Origin: Antedon mediterranea
Lineage: Eukaryota; Echinodermata; Crinoidea; Comatulida; Antedonidae
Length of the DNA stretch: 64,000 nucleotides
Assembly (NCBI RefSeq): GCF_964355755.1
Contig: NC_092680.1
Span: 4,131,001 to 4,195,000, forward strand
Direction: 5' to 3'
A program made the translations under genes and the position numbers. Under the pieces are notes generated by a model that was not told the DNA's origin, ran no database searches, and was given only the letters and a program-made list of their open reading frames with translations. Below are positions 12,551 through 23,400 of the stretch, one piece after another (the stretch's first letter is position 1; every line of letters starts with the position of its first letter).

Positions 12551-15500
12551 TCAAGGATCTCGATAATCAAAACAGTTATGACCTAGACTTTGAACAATAA
12601 GATAAATGCTTGTCGTAATGATGAACACAAATGTGACGGCAGCCAGCACTATGTCCATTCCATTTGCCACAACACGCCAACTTTCGATGCTCTGAAAAAA
12701 AGAAAGAAAAGGTGATACAATTATTTTAATGGTAAAGAGTAATATGCATATTACACCATACAAACAACCGACTAAAAATCTGTTTCACCACCACTGCCAC
12801 CACGTTCATACGCTGCACCTGCTGCGCCTTCGTTTTTCCTAAAAGAGTGGGTGGGGGTGTATTGAGTAAGCTCATGTAATGTGATTCATGTATCATAGGA
12901 CATAACACTAACCATATCATGACACAGGCACAACATAATGATACATTAGTATTAATATAATTTGCCTTATGAACTGGACAAAATGCCATAGTGGAGATAC
13001 AGTGGAGAGAACCGGGAATAACACAACTTGAACTCTACAGTTAGGCATCTATGTATAGATGCGATAGTTATATTATTACCCCTCTGTCTATTCGGTTGTC
13101 GTCAATGAATGTTTGTGTATACGTATTACTTACCGTTTTTATATCTACATTCTCATCCACAGGTAATTTCATAATGTTTAGGCCTATATTATTATCAGAT
13201 ACTATAGAAATGTCACCGACAACCTCTCCTGTTGGAATTCTGCTCGACCTTGCATCATCTTTGTCACTTGCTTTACTTTTATCGTTGTTGTCATCGTTTA
13301 TAAAACATATATAATTCCTGCAAAATTTGGCAACATATCTGATCCAGCGAGGAGCCGGAACACCCCTATTGGTTTTAAACACAAGCCACATTGACACAAC
13401 CGAGGACGGAACGAGCACCACTTGTGCCATAAAGATGCATGTCACGTAAATACCTAATAGAGGGCGCTCTGATACTACTGGTAACGTTTCTTCAACGAAT
13501 AACTGGAATATTAAAACTCCTAACACGAGTGAAATTATGAACGATAGTCGTTCTCCAGATTCAGCCGGAATTAAAAACACAAACAACGCCATTATCATAA
13601 TAACTGACGCAGGCACTGCGATTGTTAATATGTAATAATCGGGTTTACGGCACAGTTCAATTTCGAAAACAACTGACGAAACATCATCTTGGCCGCCTTG
13701 GGAGAAAATGCTTTTGTTATCATCTTCATCTGCAAAAATTCTACCGCTGACAATATTCCACTGCCCGTTCCGGGTCACAACATCAAGAAACACATTTTCA
13801 GGATGGATGACCACTTTCAGAATTGTACGCGGAACCCCAGATGGTCCAATGCGTAATGCGCATGTCTGAAAATCAAAGGGAAAGTGGGAGATGTGGATGC
13901 CACAGAAGGTCACGTGAACAAATGGGAATGTTAACGACACCAATCCACTCGAATCAACTACTGTATCTAAGTAGTCTATGTCATAGGTTCCTATAACTGG
14001 AAAATTACGACTTGCACTGTAACGAATATAATACGTACTGTATTAAGTTCACATAAAATAAGTGATATCGCGCCCTCAATTAACGTGAAAAGAAGGGTTA
14101 TTAATACACACTGGTTGGTATTTGCATAGATTCTAGAATCTATAATGTGTCCCCTTAATATTATGTGTTTCCTCTGAAGATGTTGACCATAATATGTGCG
14201 AAACATAATTCCCTTTGTTTGTTCCACCGAAGTGTTCCCTTAATAGGATGTCCCTCGAATAGGATGTCCCCCGAATAGGATGTCCCCCGAATAGGAGTGA
14301 TCAAAGAGGAGAGCTTTGTACACATCATTTCAGAAAACTTATTACAAAAACATAATCATTTATTTTACAATAACATCTATAGGCCCCTATTTGAAAATGT
14401 ATAACTTTTTTATTTTTACTATTAGATTATGAATTATATGAGTCTATGAATACAGGCATAAACAATACACATTATTTTACATTATACAATAACAATATTG
14501 TATGTGTAACCACTCTTTCTTAACCATGGATTAATAACTACTCCATGGTGATGGCGCTAGTTATACTCCGTCACGCATGATTGATTTAATGGCGAAATGC
14601 ATAAACACGAATGGTTCATTGCGGAGACCAGTGTACGTTATGCTATTGTACAAGCCAGATGTGTTGATAAAAAATTAGGCTGTTGGGCGTCAGAAGATTA
14701 GCTTGGTTCCCACTAGCGACGCAACGTAACGCAACCTACGCAACGTCGGAAAATGCCCTTCCAATAATTGTGTTTGTCCCCGCCTGCGTGAAATCAAACA
14801 TGCGATGTTTGCAGCACTGTTTCGTCGTCGGTTCCAACTTGTGATGACGCAATATAGCACTTTGCGTCAATACGTCGCTGCCTTGCGTTGCGTCGCTAGT
14901 GGGAACCACGCTTTATTGACCGATATGACTTACTCGTTATAAACTATTAGATTTGGCCACCATATTTGGTTCAGTTTTATTACAACTTCTTCAGTACCAT
15001 TATAGTCACGCGGGACCCACATTAGCCTATTGTCTGTCCAGTTCTGAAAATATAAATTAAATGTATATATCTATATAGAACTTTAATTGAATGCACTATA
15101 AGCAATACATTAGTACGGGTTGTTACATCTATCGTAATAATGTTCCCGTTGAATCAATTATTGTATTAATAATTTCTAATTTCATGCAGTTCAATTTTGA
15201 AACAAATTAAGCTATAATAAATCATCTTTAATTACCGATTTATCGATATTTGCAATTTAAAATATTCTTTCAAAATATAACAATTGTGTCAAAGGGAAAA
15301 GATAAGCCAAAACAAGAATGTGTAGCTATATTCTATCATCATACTAATACTATACAGTAAAGTTTACTTTTCTGTGACGCCTCGTTACAACAACAAGTAA
15401 AACATAAAACGGAATTAGTAATTGTGAATGGGCAGATAATCTGTCAATACATATCTCTTTGTAAAGTGCATACAGATGCAGGTATACGATTTTACTTTTT

Positions 15501-17144
15501 CAATATATTATTATTACTATTTAAATTAATTATACAGTAACATTTTGTCTACTCACCATGTGTACCCACGATAATCCGTTAAATATCTGATGACGTTCAT
15601 CCTATTAAAGAAAATATTTCGTCAGTTATACCGACAAGAGTTACGTTGCAAAAACGTTCATAAATTGAGGAGATAATTCGACATAAGCGGCTATTTCTCC
15701 CTTGTGGTGTCACTGTCACTTAAAGGCCCAATGTGATTATTATTATCAAATAAACGTTTTGCTGGTCATTATTTTCTTCGTAAATGTTCCTCCTCTATCT
15801 CCTTCAAACATTTCAAAACAAACCCTGTTGGTTCCTAATTCTTGATTCTCGCTAGGACGCAGAAGGATCAATCACAAGCGATGGATTATTCAAACTGTAG
15901 TTTGTCATTGGTCGCTTACGTCTCGTCCTAAAGCTTGGTTCCCACTAGCGACGCAACGTAACGCAATCTACGCAACGTATGCAGATGGACTTCTAATAAT
16001 TGTGTTTTTCCCCGCCTGCGTAAAATCAAACCTGCAATGTTTGCAGCAACATTGCGTCGTCGGTTTCCATTTGTGATTACGCAATACAACATTTTGCGTC
16101 GATACGTCGCTGCGTTGCGTCCTAGTGGGAACCACGCTTAATGGCAATCACAAGTGACAATTATTGCTAACGTTGCTCCAATGTGCTTGTAATGATGCAT
16201 TTATACTTACCAACTCAACGAGATATCTAAAACGCATTGATAGTTGTACCAATGTTTGTCCACCGGCAATTGATGGCATCGGTCGAATTCCTTTATTGTA
16301 ACTACTCAGAATATTCTCGTGGATGGTTGAAAATGTTTCACTTTGTTGGGCTAAAAAAATATACGATACGGTATATTTACGAGTTTACACAAAGCATGAA
16401 ATTAACATTACTAAATGTTATCAATGCAACTAATGTTATTAATGCGTGGTTCCCACTAGAACGCAACGCAGCGACGTAACGACGTAACGACGCAAAGTGT
16501 TGTATTGCGTAATCATAAGTGGGAACCGACGTTGCAATAGTGCTACAAACATCGCAGGTTTGATTTCACGCAGGCGGGGGGAAAACACAATGATTGGAAG
16601 GGCATTTTCTTCCGTTGCGTAGGTTGCGTTACGTTGAGTCGCTAGTGGGAACCAAGCTTAAAGGACACTTTTCTCCTGGGTACCATGAGACAGAGTTTTG
16701 ACTTAATATTATAGTTAAGATAAGATAAATATTTTGCGCATATGGCGTTTCATACGGGTACTACTTGATCATGTATACTGTATTTAAGACAAACATCGAA
16801 AAGCCTCGAAATAACTACAGACTTGGTGCAAGTCTAAGTGTCTTATTAAATTAGTGTTCCTAGATAGGAATATCTCAGAGGATCCGAGGGGTTCTGAAAA
16901 CTTCGCTGGCGTCTCTCTCTCTCTGACTGTTGGTTTATATTGCTTGATTTAGCCTATATTAACCTTATAAATTATGATTAATTTCTTATTGAGACTAAAA
17001 CTGAAAAAAAAACATGTTCCTTAACATCAATAATAATAACAATAATAACAAGTATAGCAATTATAAACAATTTTCCTTACCTAAACATGAAGATTTGTAC
17101 AAAAAGTTTCCAACGACCAAAATGCTGATTAAGTGACGTAACAT
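12551..17144 (-). CDS. Nicotinic receptor-like Cys-loop channel subunit, non-alpha, 460 aa
   Basis: Six exons on the minus strand: 17081-17144, 16211-16350, 15557-15601, 14934-15043, 13134-14016, 12551-12691. All junctions are AG/GT and the phases agree (1383 nt). The 45- and 110-nt exons are classic nicotinic-receptor exon sizes. Visible features: signal peptide (1-21), ligand-binding domain with WTDNRLMW and IWWPN, a 13-residue Cys-loop between C158 and C172 containing FPFD, four membrane segments (about 248-268, 277-296, 306-330, 427-447) and a short cytoplasmic loop of about 85 residues. SGER before M2 places a Glu at -1', as in cation-selective members. There is no vicinal Cys pair in loop C, so it is a non-alpha subunit. 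The loop-B region after the Cys-loop (GPSGVPRT) lacks the usual WTYD-like tryptophan, so acetylcholine need not be its ligand. Introns carry MITEs A2, A3, A4 and B4. Confidence 0.9.
14140..14298 (+). repeat. Dispersed repeat J2 with 16-bp tandem units
   Basis: Three adjacent copies of AGGATGTCCCCCGAAT (14245-14292, first copy with one mismatch), preceded by TGTCCCCTTAATA and TTCCCTTAATAGG. It lies in intron 4 of the channel gene and shares words with 2268-2376. Confidence 0.55.
14700..14913 (+). mobile_element. MITE family A, copy A2
   Basis: Left AGCTTGGTTCCCACTAGCG, right CGCTAGTGGGAACCACGCTT, followed by TA. It lies wholly inside intron 4 of the Cys-loop channel gene; its right end is only 20 bases from the donor site of the 110-nt exon. 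Confidence 0.8.
15850..15929 (+). mobile_element. MITE family B, degenerate copy B4
   Basis: Contains GCTAGGACGCAG, ATCAATCACAAGCGATGG and TTGTCATTGGTCGCTTACG, matching the internal arms of family B. It directly abuts element A3. Confidence 0.45.
15931..16139 (+). mobile_element. MITE family A, copy A3
   Basis: TA, then AAGCTTGGTTCCCACTAGCG at the left and CCTAGTGGGAACCACGCTT at the right. It sits in intron 2 of the channel gene, 71 bases from the donor of the 140-nt exon. Confidence 0.8.
16442..16659 (-). mobile_element. MITE family A, copy A4
   Basis: Opposite orientation to A3, judged by the internal asymmetric words (GGCGGGGGGAAAAC instead of CCCCGCCTGCG). Ends are GCGTGGTTCCCACTAGAACG and CGCTAGTGGGAACCAAGCTT. 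It lies in intron 1 of the channel gene. Confidence 0.8.
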
Positions 17145-17628
17145 GGGTAAGTATGGCAACTTCTTATTTACACTGTAATATTAAAAGTCAATATAGTAGG
17201 CCTCTACGGTACTATTTTCAGCTCGCGCTGTTGCCTTGATTATGATCGATTTCCTCGTTCAATGCCTACTCCCAGTTTAAATATGAAAATGTATACAAAT
17301 ATGATACCTCATTAACTGACGTTACTGTTCAATTATTCCTCAATTATATTGTAAATCAATGCAAAACAATTAGAGAAGGTTCCCTTGTCATCAATACTAC
17401 CTGTTGAGTGGCACCTAGATAACAAATACACACACATGAGAAATAATACAAGCAAACACGTTAGGCCTACCATTCACTGTAAAATCATCGGTTTTAACTG
17501 AATTATAATATGCCTATATTACAACCTGCAACTTTAATCAAGTTCTTTACTGTAATTCATTTTGCTATTGTTGTGTTGTTTATTTTATTTTTTATCTGAT
17601 GGCTTCCTATACAATTTCGCTTTCACTA

Positions 17629-17765
17629 AGCTTGGTTTCCACAAGGACGCAACGCAAGCGAGTTGACCAATGACAAGCGACAGGTTGAATAATTCATCGC
17701 TTGTGATTGGTGAAGTTCACTACGTTGCGTTACGTCGTTGTGTTGCGTCACTAGCGAACCACGCA
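17629..17765 (+). mobile_element. MITE family B, copy B3
   Basis: Starts AGCTTGGTTTCCACAAGG and ends CACTAGCGAACCACGC, with internal TTGACCAATGACAAGCGA and TCGCTTGTGATTGGT arms. Shorter and more diverged than B1. Its right end is 4 bases from element A5. Confidence 0.65.
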
Positions 17766-17768
17766 GTA

Positions 17769-17963
17769 AAGCGTTGTTCCCACTAGAACGCAACGCAACG
17801 ACGTATTGACGCAAGGTGTTGTATTGCGTAATCACAAGACGCAACATTGCTGCAAAGTTGCAGGTTTGATTTCACGCAGGCGGGGCAAACACAATTATTG
17901 GAAGGGCATTTGCTTATATTGCGTATGTTGCGTTACGTTGCGTCGCTAGTGGGAACCAAGCTT
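17769..17963 (-). mobile_element. MITE family A, copy A5
   Basis: TA then AAGCGTTGTTCCCACTAG at the left, CGCTAGTGGGAACCAAGCTT at the right. Internal GGCGGGGCAAACACAATTAT gives minus orientation. A small internal deletion removes the GGGAACCGACG word kept in A4 and A7. Confidence 0.75.
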
Positions 17964-18048
17964 AAGACAAACACAGGAAATAGCACAAAGGTCATCTTGG
18001 AAAGATCTCATCCGAAACCTTATCAAAGGCAGCTCAGGTGGAGCACTA

Positions 18049-18244
18049 AAGCTTAGTTCCCACTAGCGACGCAACGTAAACGCAATCTACGAAACGTAAG
18101 CAAATGCCCTTCTAATAATTGTGTTTGCCCCGCCTGCGTGAAATCAAACCTATGATGTTTACAGCACTGTTGCGTTGTCGGTTCCTACTTGTGATTACTT
18201 GCGGCGATACGTCGCTGCGTTGCGTTCTAATAGGAACCACGCTT
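18049..18244 (+). mobile_element. MITE family A, copy A6
   Basis: Flanked by TA on both sides: TA|AAGCTTAGTTCCCACTAG ... TAGGAACCACGCTT|TA. Internal CCCCGCCTGCGTGAAATCAA. The clean TA flanks suggest a TA target-site duplication. Confidence 0.8.
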
Positions 18245-19454
18245 TAGTGATCGATTCTATAATGTATAGCTTCAGATCCACGCCCATCAATTGCGTTATT
18301 TGAAGTAGTAGTCATACCCTAATGTACAATTCTAAAGAAAAAAGTACGGTACAAATTGGAAAATAATAGGTACACAATTAAAAATTAAAAGAAAAAAACA
18401 GAGATAAAAAAGAGTGAAGCTATTTGAAACTATCAGTAGTCATACTGTAATGTACAATTCTAAAAAAAAAAATGCTCTAAAGGCTTTCAAACGAAGTGAT
18501 GTATTGAAATAACAGTGTTACGTTAACAACATTTGGAGTATTGGGTGTTAATGGACTGCTAACAACACATTCAGGGTATATAAATCGATAATTAATATAT
18601 TTTGTGAGTTTAATGGTGATCTATTATTTATATCGATGGCTTTATCGTTTGCATAACATTATGTGTGATAAAAATGAATTAGTCTATGATTACACCACCG
18701 CATATAACATTTAGAGGGTGATTTTAACAATATCAAAGATTACATACAACCTGTCCTATTGGTATATAAGTACTCTAGGCGTTGTTTTCTGTTCTGATGA
18801 TGAGAATAGTTTCTCGAAACATGACACATTTTAAGGCAGTTTGCCTAATCATTAAATTTAATGCCTCACTATAGTTATTTATTACTCGAAAGTTTGGTGG
18901 AATCATTCATGATTTATCTAACTACCAAAGAAAAGCGGTGCAAATCGATATTCGTTGATAAAGAAGTTCAATCGTTTCCATAGCATTGTGGGTGTTGTTT
19001 TTAGATAAACATTAATATGATCACACAATCCATTAGTCATCGTTTAGAGGAAGATTTTTTAATAAAACCAAAAGAAAAGCGGTATTCATCAAGGAATTGA
19101 AATTATGTGAATGTAATCGATATTCTCCTCACTTCTCATTGTTTGCAAAACCGTTGAACATTACCGTTTGATTTAATTTTAATATTATTTCATTATTAAA
19201 TGTAATCACTTCTCACACTCCGATGACATATCGATTGACCTAATTTATTAGATCTATAAAGTTTTGTTTTACCATACAAATAACACAATATCTTTATTTT
19301 ATGTGTTCTCTGTGAGTAATATAGATTATAACAGGCTCGTTACGCGAATTCTTAAATGTGAATAATAATTATTTAGGTCCATAAATCACGTGATAAAAAA
19401 CATAATGTACTAACATCATCGAACCTAGAATTAAAATGGTCCTCATCTTGGAAT
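18245..19454. other. Spacer between channel genes, little recognised
   Basis: No exon supported. It contains a duplicated phrase 'ATAATGTACAATTCTAAAGAAAAAA' type segment (18319 and 18451) and a hammerhead-like core at 18794-18820, reported as a finding. Confidence 0.4.
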
Positions 19455-19550
19455 TTATAAATACTCGGAAATACTCGGAAATACTCAGAAATACTCGGAA
19501 CTTATCGGAACTACTGCGAACTACTCGGCAATATTCGGAACTACTCGGAT
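19455..19550 (+). repeat. Tandem repeat of AATACTCGGA, about 9 copies
   Basis: About nine imperfect direct copies of a 10-11 base AATACTCGGAA / AACTACTCGGAA unit. Confidence 0.75.
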
Positions 19551-19665
19551 TAAAAATTTTCTAGGACGAAATTAAGCTAATGTATAATTGAAAATAAAAT
19601 AACATAACAAGCAACCAATAACTAAAGATGGGAGCAAGATGCGGTAGCCTAGCTTGCTATCCCTA

Positions 19666-19875
19666 AAGCGTGGTTCCCATTAGAACGCAACGCAGCGACG
19701 TATCGACGCAAAGTGCTGTATTGCGTAATCACAAGTGGGAACCGACGACGTAATAGTGCTGCAAACATCATAGTTTGGAATTCACGCAGGCGGGGGGCAA
19801 ACACAATGATTGGAAGGGCATTTTCTTACGTTGCGTAGATTGCGTTACGTTGCGTCACTAGTGAGAACCAAGCTT
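19666..19875 (-). mobile_element. MITE family A, copy A7
   Basis: TA|AAGCGTGGTTCCCATTAG at the left and CACTAGTGAGAACCAAGCTT|TA at the right; internal GGCGGGGGGCAAACACAATG. Minus orientation, TA flanks on both sides. Confidence 0.8.
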
Positions 19876-20192
19876 TAGAAAGAACCCGGTTCAAATCGTG
19901 ATAATAACCATTGCTTTTTCACTCAAATGTGTAAAATGAGTACCCTGAAAAAGCGGCGGCGTGGAAAGGAACTGCAGGTCACCCTACTAATGAGCTCTTA
20001 ACATCTCACTCCCCCTATACGTTCCGAATCAAACGGGACGAACCGGGTCCACAGATATGTCAGTCAGACAACTTCCTATTGTACCAATACAGATTCTATA
20101 TTTATTCACAGACTGATTTTAATTGGAAGTTTACACGTTTTCATGGATTGGTTATAACAACATAATCATAATAGAACATAAACACAAGCAAT

Positions 20193-20320
20193 TGAACCGC
20201 TCAATCATTGTGAATATAATCAATGAATTGGATAATCACTCTTACTGATATTTAAATGAACCGTTCAACCATTGTGAAAATATCAACAATTTGAATAATC
20301 AATCTTACTGGTATAAGACT
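20193..20320 (+). repeat. 64-bp tandem duplication upstream of DEG/ENaC gene
   Basis: Two direct copies, starting TGAACCGCTCAATCATTGTG (20193) and TGAACCGTTCAACCATTGTG (20257), each ending AATCWMTCTTACTGRTAT. The second copy ends about 155 bases before the start codon. Confidence 0.65.
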
Positions 20321-20394
20321 TTGATTTAACATGTTTAAGAACACGTGACCACTTACAAATATGAAATTTCTGTGAACGAACATCGTCACGCGTA

Positions 20395-20403
20395 ATTATA
20401 TAA
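20395..20403 (+). promoter_or_regulatory. TATA-like box of DEG/ENaC gene
   Basis: TTATATAAT lies 73-81 bases before the ATG at 20476, a spacing that would leave a 5' UTR of about 45-50 bases. No other core element was seen. Confidence 0.35.
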
Positions 20404-20475
20404 TCAGAGCCAGAGAAGCAGAATCAACTTGACTACCTGTTGTACTTTAAAACAATTCAACTACACAACGTCACA

Positions 20476-23400
20476 ATGTATCATCAAGGTGGAATTAAAG
20501 ATTCAAAGCATTTTGTAGAAGATTCGTTGTTTGTCAGAAGAAACAACGAGATATTTTATAGTAATTGCGATATTCCCGGTTATGTCGGTGCAGCCCCGTA
20601 CAGTGGTGAGAGACATTGGACTAACAGACAGTGGAGAGACGATATGGATATTGCTACAACTGAACACAGAGGAAAGAACTTGGCTCTACAAAGCATGGTA
20701 AATATGCCGATTAAAAGACGCATACGGGACGATGAGGAAGAGGAAGTAAAAGGGAGATGTTGTGGGTCAAGCTTCGATGTCTTCAGTGACGAGACATCAT
20801 TCCATGGCTTAAAACACATCAAGGGAGGAAACAACTGGAGCAGAAGGTAAGTGAAAAGAAGAATATACATGTAAGGTCATATAAAAACATTGCCGATATT
20901 GTTGCTCTTTATAGCTTGGTTCCCACTAGAACGTAACGCAAGGACGTAAACGCAACGCAAGTGAATTGACCAATCACAAGCGATGGCTTATTCGCTTGTG
21001 ATTGCTAACTGTCTATAACTTCGCTTGTCATTGGTTAAAACGCTTGCGTTGCGTTTACGTCCTTGCGTTACGTTCTAGTGGGAACCAAGCTTAAGGTAAA
21101 TTTTATTCGCTCAATTCTGATTTTAAAACTATACAAAATAGTTTGCTTTGACTTATCTTCATTAATTTTGAAAGCGGGCAATACATCTTTATACGTCAGT
21201 GAATCAGTAGGCTTAAGTTTCTGCTATATCACATCTCCTTCGTTGCCTTCCTTTTGTATGTTATCCTTTTACAGCGATGACTTGTCATTCATTATTATTA
21301 AAAACCATTATAACCAATATGTCCTTCTCTTTTTTGTATTTGTATTATCGGGCTCACAAAATATATTTTAAATTCTCCTTTTTTCAGAATATCTTGGTTG
21401 ATAATTCTCATATTGGCTTTGATTGGTCTCACATATCAAATACAACGTTCAGTAAGCAAGTACTTTGATTATCCGAAAAACACCAACTTGGATTATGTTA
21501 CCAAATCATCAGTACCGTTTCCTAAAGTTACCGTGTGCAATATCAATATGTTCAAGTAAGTATTCTGATCGATCCTTGTGTATAAAGCTCTGTTTACACT
21601 ATCAAAGTATGTTGCCACATTTAATTCACGTGGGTTGCGGGTCCTAGCCAAACATAACCAAGGGTTAACATACGGTTCGTAGTACTGTGTCAGTACATTA
21701 TTTTGTTCACGGACGTTTAGGCAAAATCCACTATTCTATACGATGCAAGAGATCCATCTGAAAATAACAAGAATAATAGAACAGGCTACCACCCCTTCCC
21801 ACAATGTACCGCTCACAAACCGAAAAAAGCTTAGACCGAAACAAGCTTAGACCGATCCATATACCATATGATTAAGAAAACAGTTGTGTATCTGTTGAAT
21901 ATAAAGCTCTGTCTACAATCAAACTAATTTGACAACAAAGAATGTGATGTGCCCAAATATGGTAGTGATATACCCAAATATGATAGTGATATGACATCAT
22001 CATATCTATATGGGACATCACATTTTTTATCACATTAAAGTTTTATAGTAGACAGAGCTTAAAGCTCAGGTACAGGCATAAATTTTAAATATAATATCTG
22101 GTTAATTGTACATACAGAATTCAAGACGAAAAAACATGAATTTCCCGTAATATGGTCGAATACGGTACAAAATTTTGCAAAATTCTTCCATAAAAACCAG
22201 GAAGACTTTTGTTTCAGTAGTTAGGTAGTTTACCTAATGTAATAACATGTCTGGTGACTCCCTAGAAGGTGAAAAAAGATGGTGGATATACGGTGGATAA
22301 TTTTTATAACAGAAAATATACTGCATTGTCGAAATTATAACAAAAGTACAAATACAAAATATTAAAAAACTCATTTACCAAAAAAGGAGGTTTTCTTCCA
22401 CGAGTTCTTGATGGTTAGACTAGGCCTACAGTAAGCAATCAGTGTTCTTACTAATTATTGATAATCTTAATTGCAAATATTGATGTCGTCATCTGAGTTT
22501 TTAATCATGTAATGTGTATGATAGTGTTACAAACGAGGTGTTAGTGTCATATTGTTTTTGTAGTACCTAGATATTTCAGGGAGATCACATTCTTCTTGGA
22601 TATTCTTATCTTTTACAAAATTAATTACATTAGAATTACAAACCAAATCGCTTAGCAACTCTATAGAATCTGTCCAACGCAGAGCATGCCGTACCATATT
22701 GGGAAGGGATTTTAGTTCGTATGACAAAGCTCTAAAGGTCTGTAACATCTCATCCCTTACTGATAGGAGAATAGCTCACAGTCTCAAATTTGCCAAGGGA
22801 ATATCTCAGACTGTTCATTCTGCTGATCTTTTACCGGTGACACGGTTTGAAAGTCATGGGAGGTTGCTCCGTAATAGTAATAACATTTCACAATTACCAT
22901 CCAGAACCGCCCGTTTCAGTAACAGCCCAATCCCTTATTTTATCCGCCTGCTTAACGCCTGATTTTCACTCATTTTTGTATAATTTATTATTTTGTATGT
23001 TTCAATTTTGTATATTTTTATTGGTCTAGGTACATGCATGTAAAAGTTACCCACAATCTGGCCTTTGGCCACTAGTGGTAACTTGTGGCATGGTGGTGTC
23101 TAATGTTTTTGATGTTTTATATGAAATAAAGAATAATAATAATAATAACATTACCTTAGTAGAACCAAACAACAACCCACTTATTTGATGATCGGTTAAT
23201 TATGTTGAAAATTATTCTTGGCAACAGACAGAATAAATTTGATTGGTTTTTTTGTGGCTACTGGTGTACAAAAGGTGGTGGAATAATGCGTAGACTCATA
23301 CATCAAAGAAATATATCGACTAAGCCTGTTTTCCACTTAGGCTAATATATTCGTGCGAATCAAACATCCCCGAGTTCTGATTGATTAAGAATAATTGTGG

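Noticed and set aside
12726-12989. Minus-strand ORF of 87 codons between channel exons
   Set aside because: Falls in the last intron; the 13134 donor and 12691 acceptor join in phase and give the expected M3-M4 loop and M4.
13051-13314. Plus-strand ORF of 87 codons
   Set aside because: Antisense to the large exon of the minus-strand Cys-loop channel gene.
13985-14016. Acceptor sites nearer to the Cys-loop (at TTCCAG, 13998) for exon 5 of the channel
   Set aside because: They give a stop codon in the joined frame; the TTACAG acceptor at 14017 is the one that keeps phase and restores LYND-like sequence.
22527-22748. Minus-strand ORF of 73 codons
   Set aside because: Antisense shadow of the LINE reverse transcriptase fragment R1.
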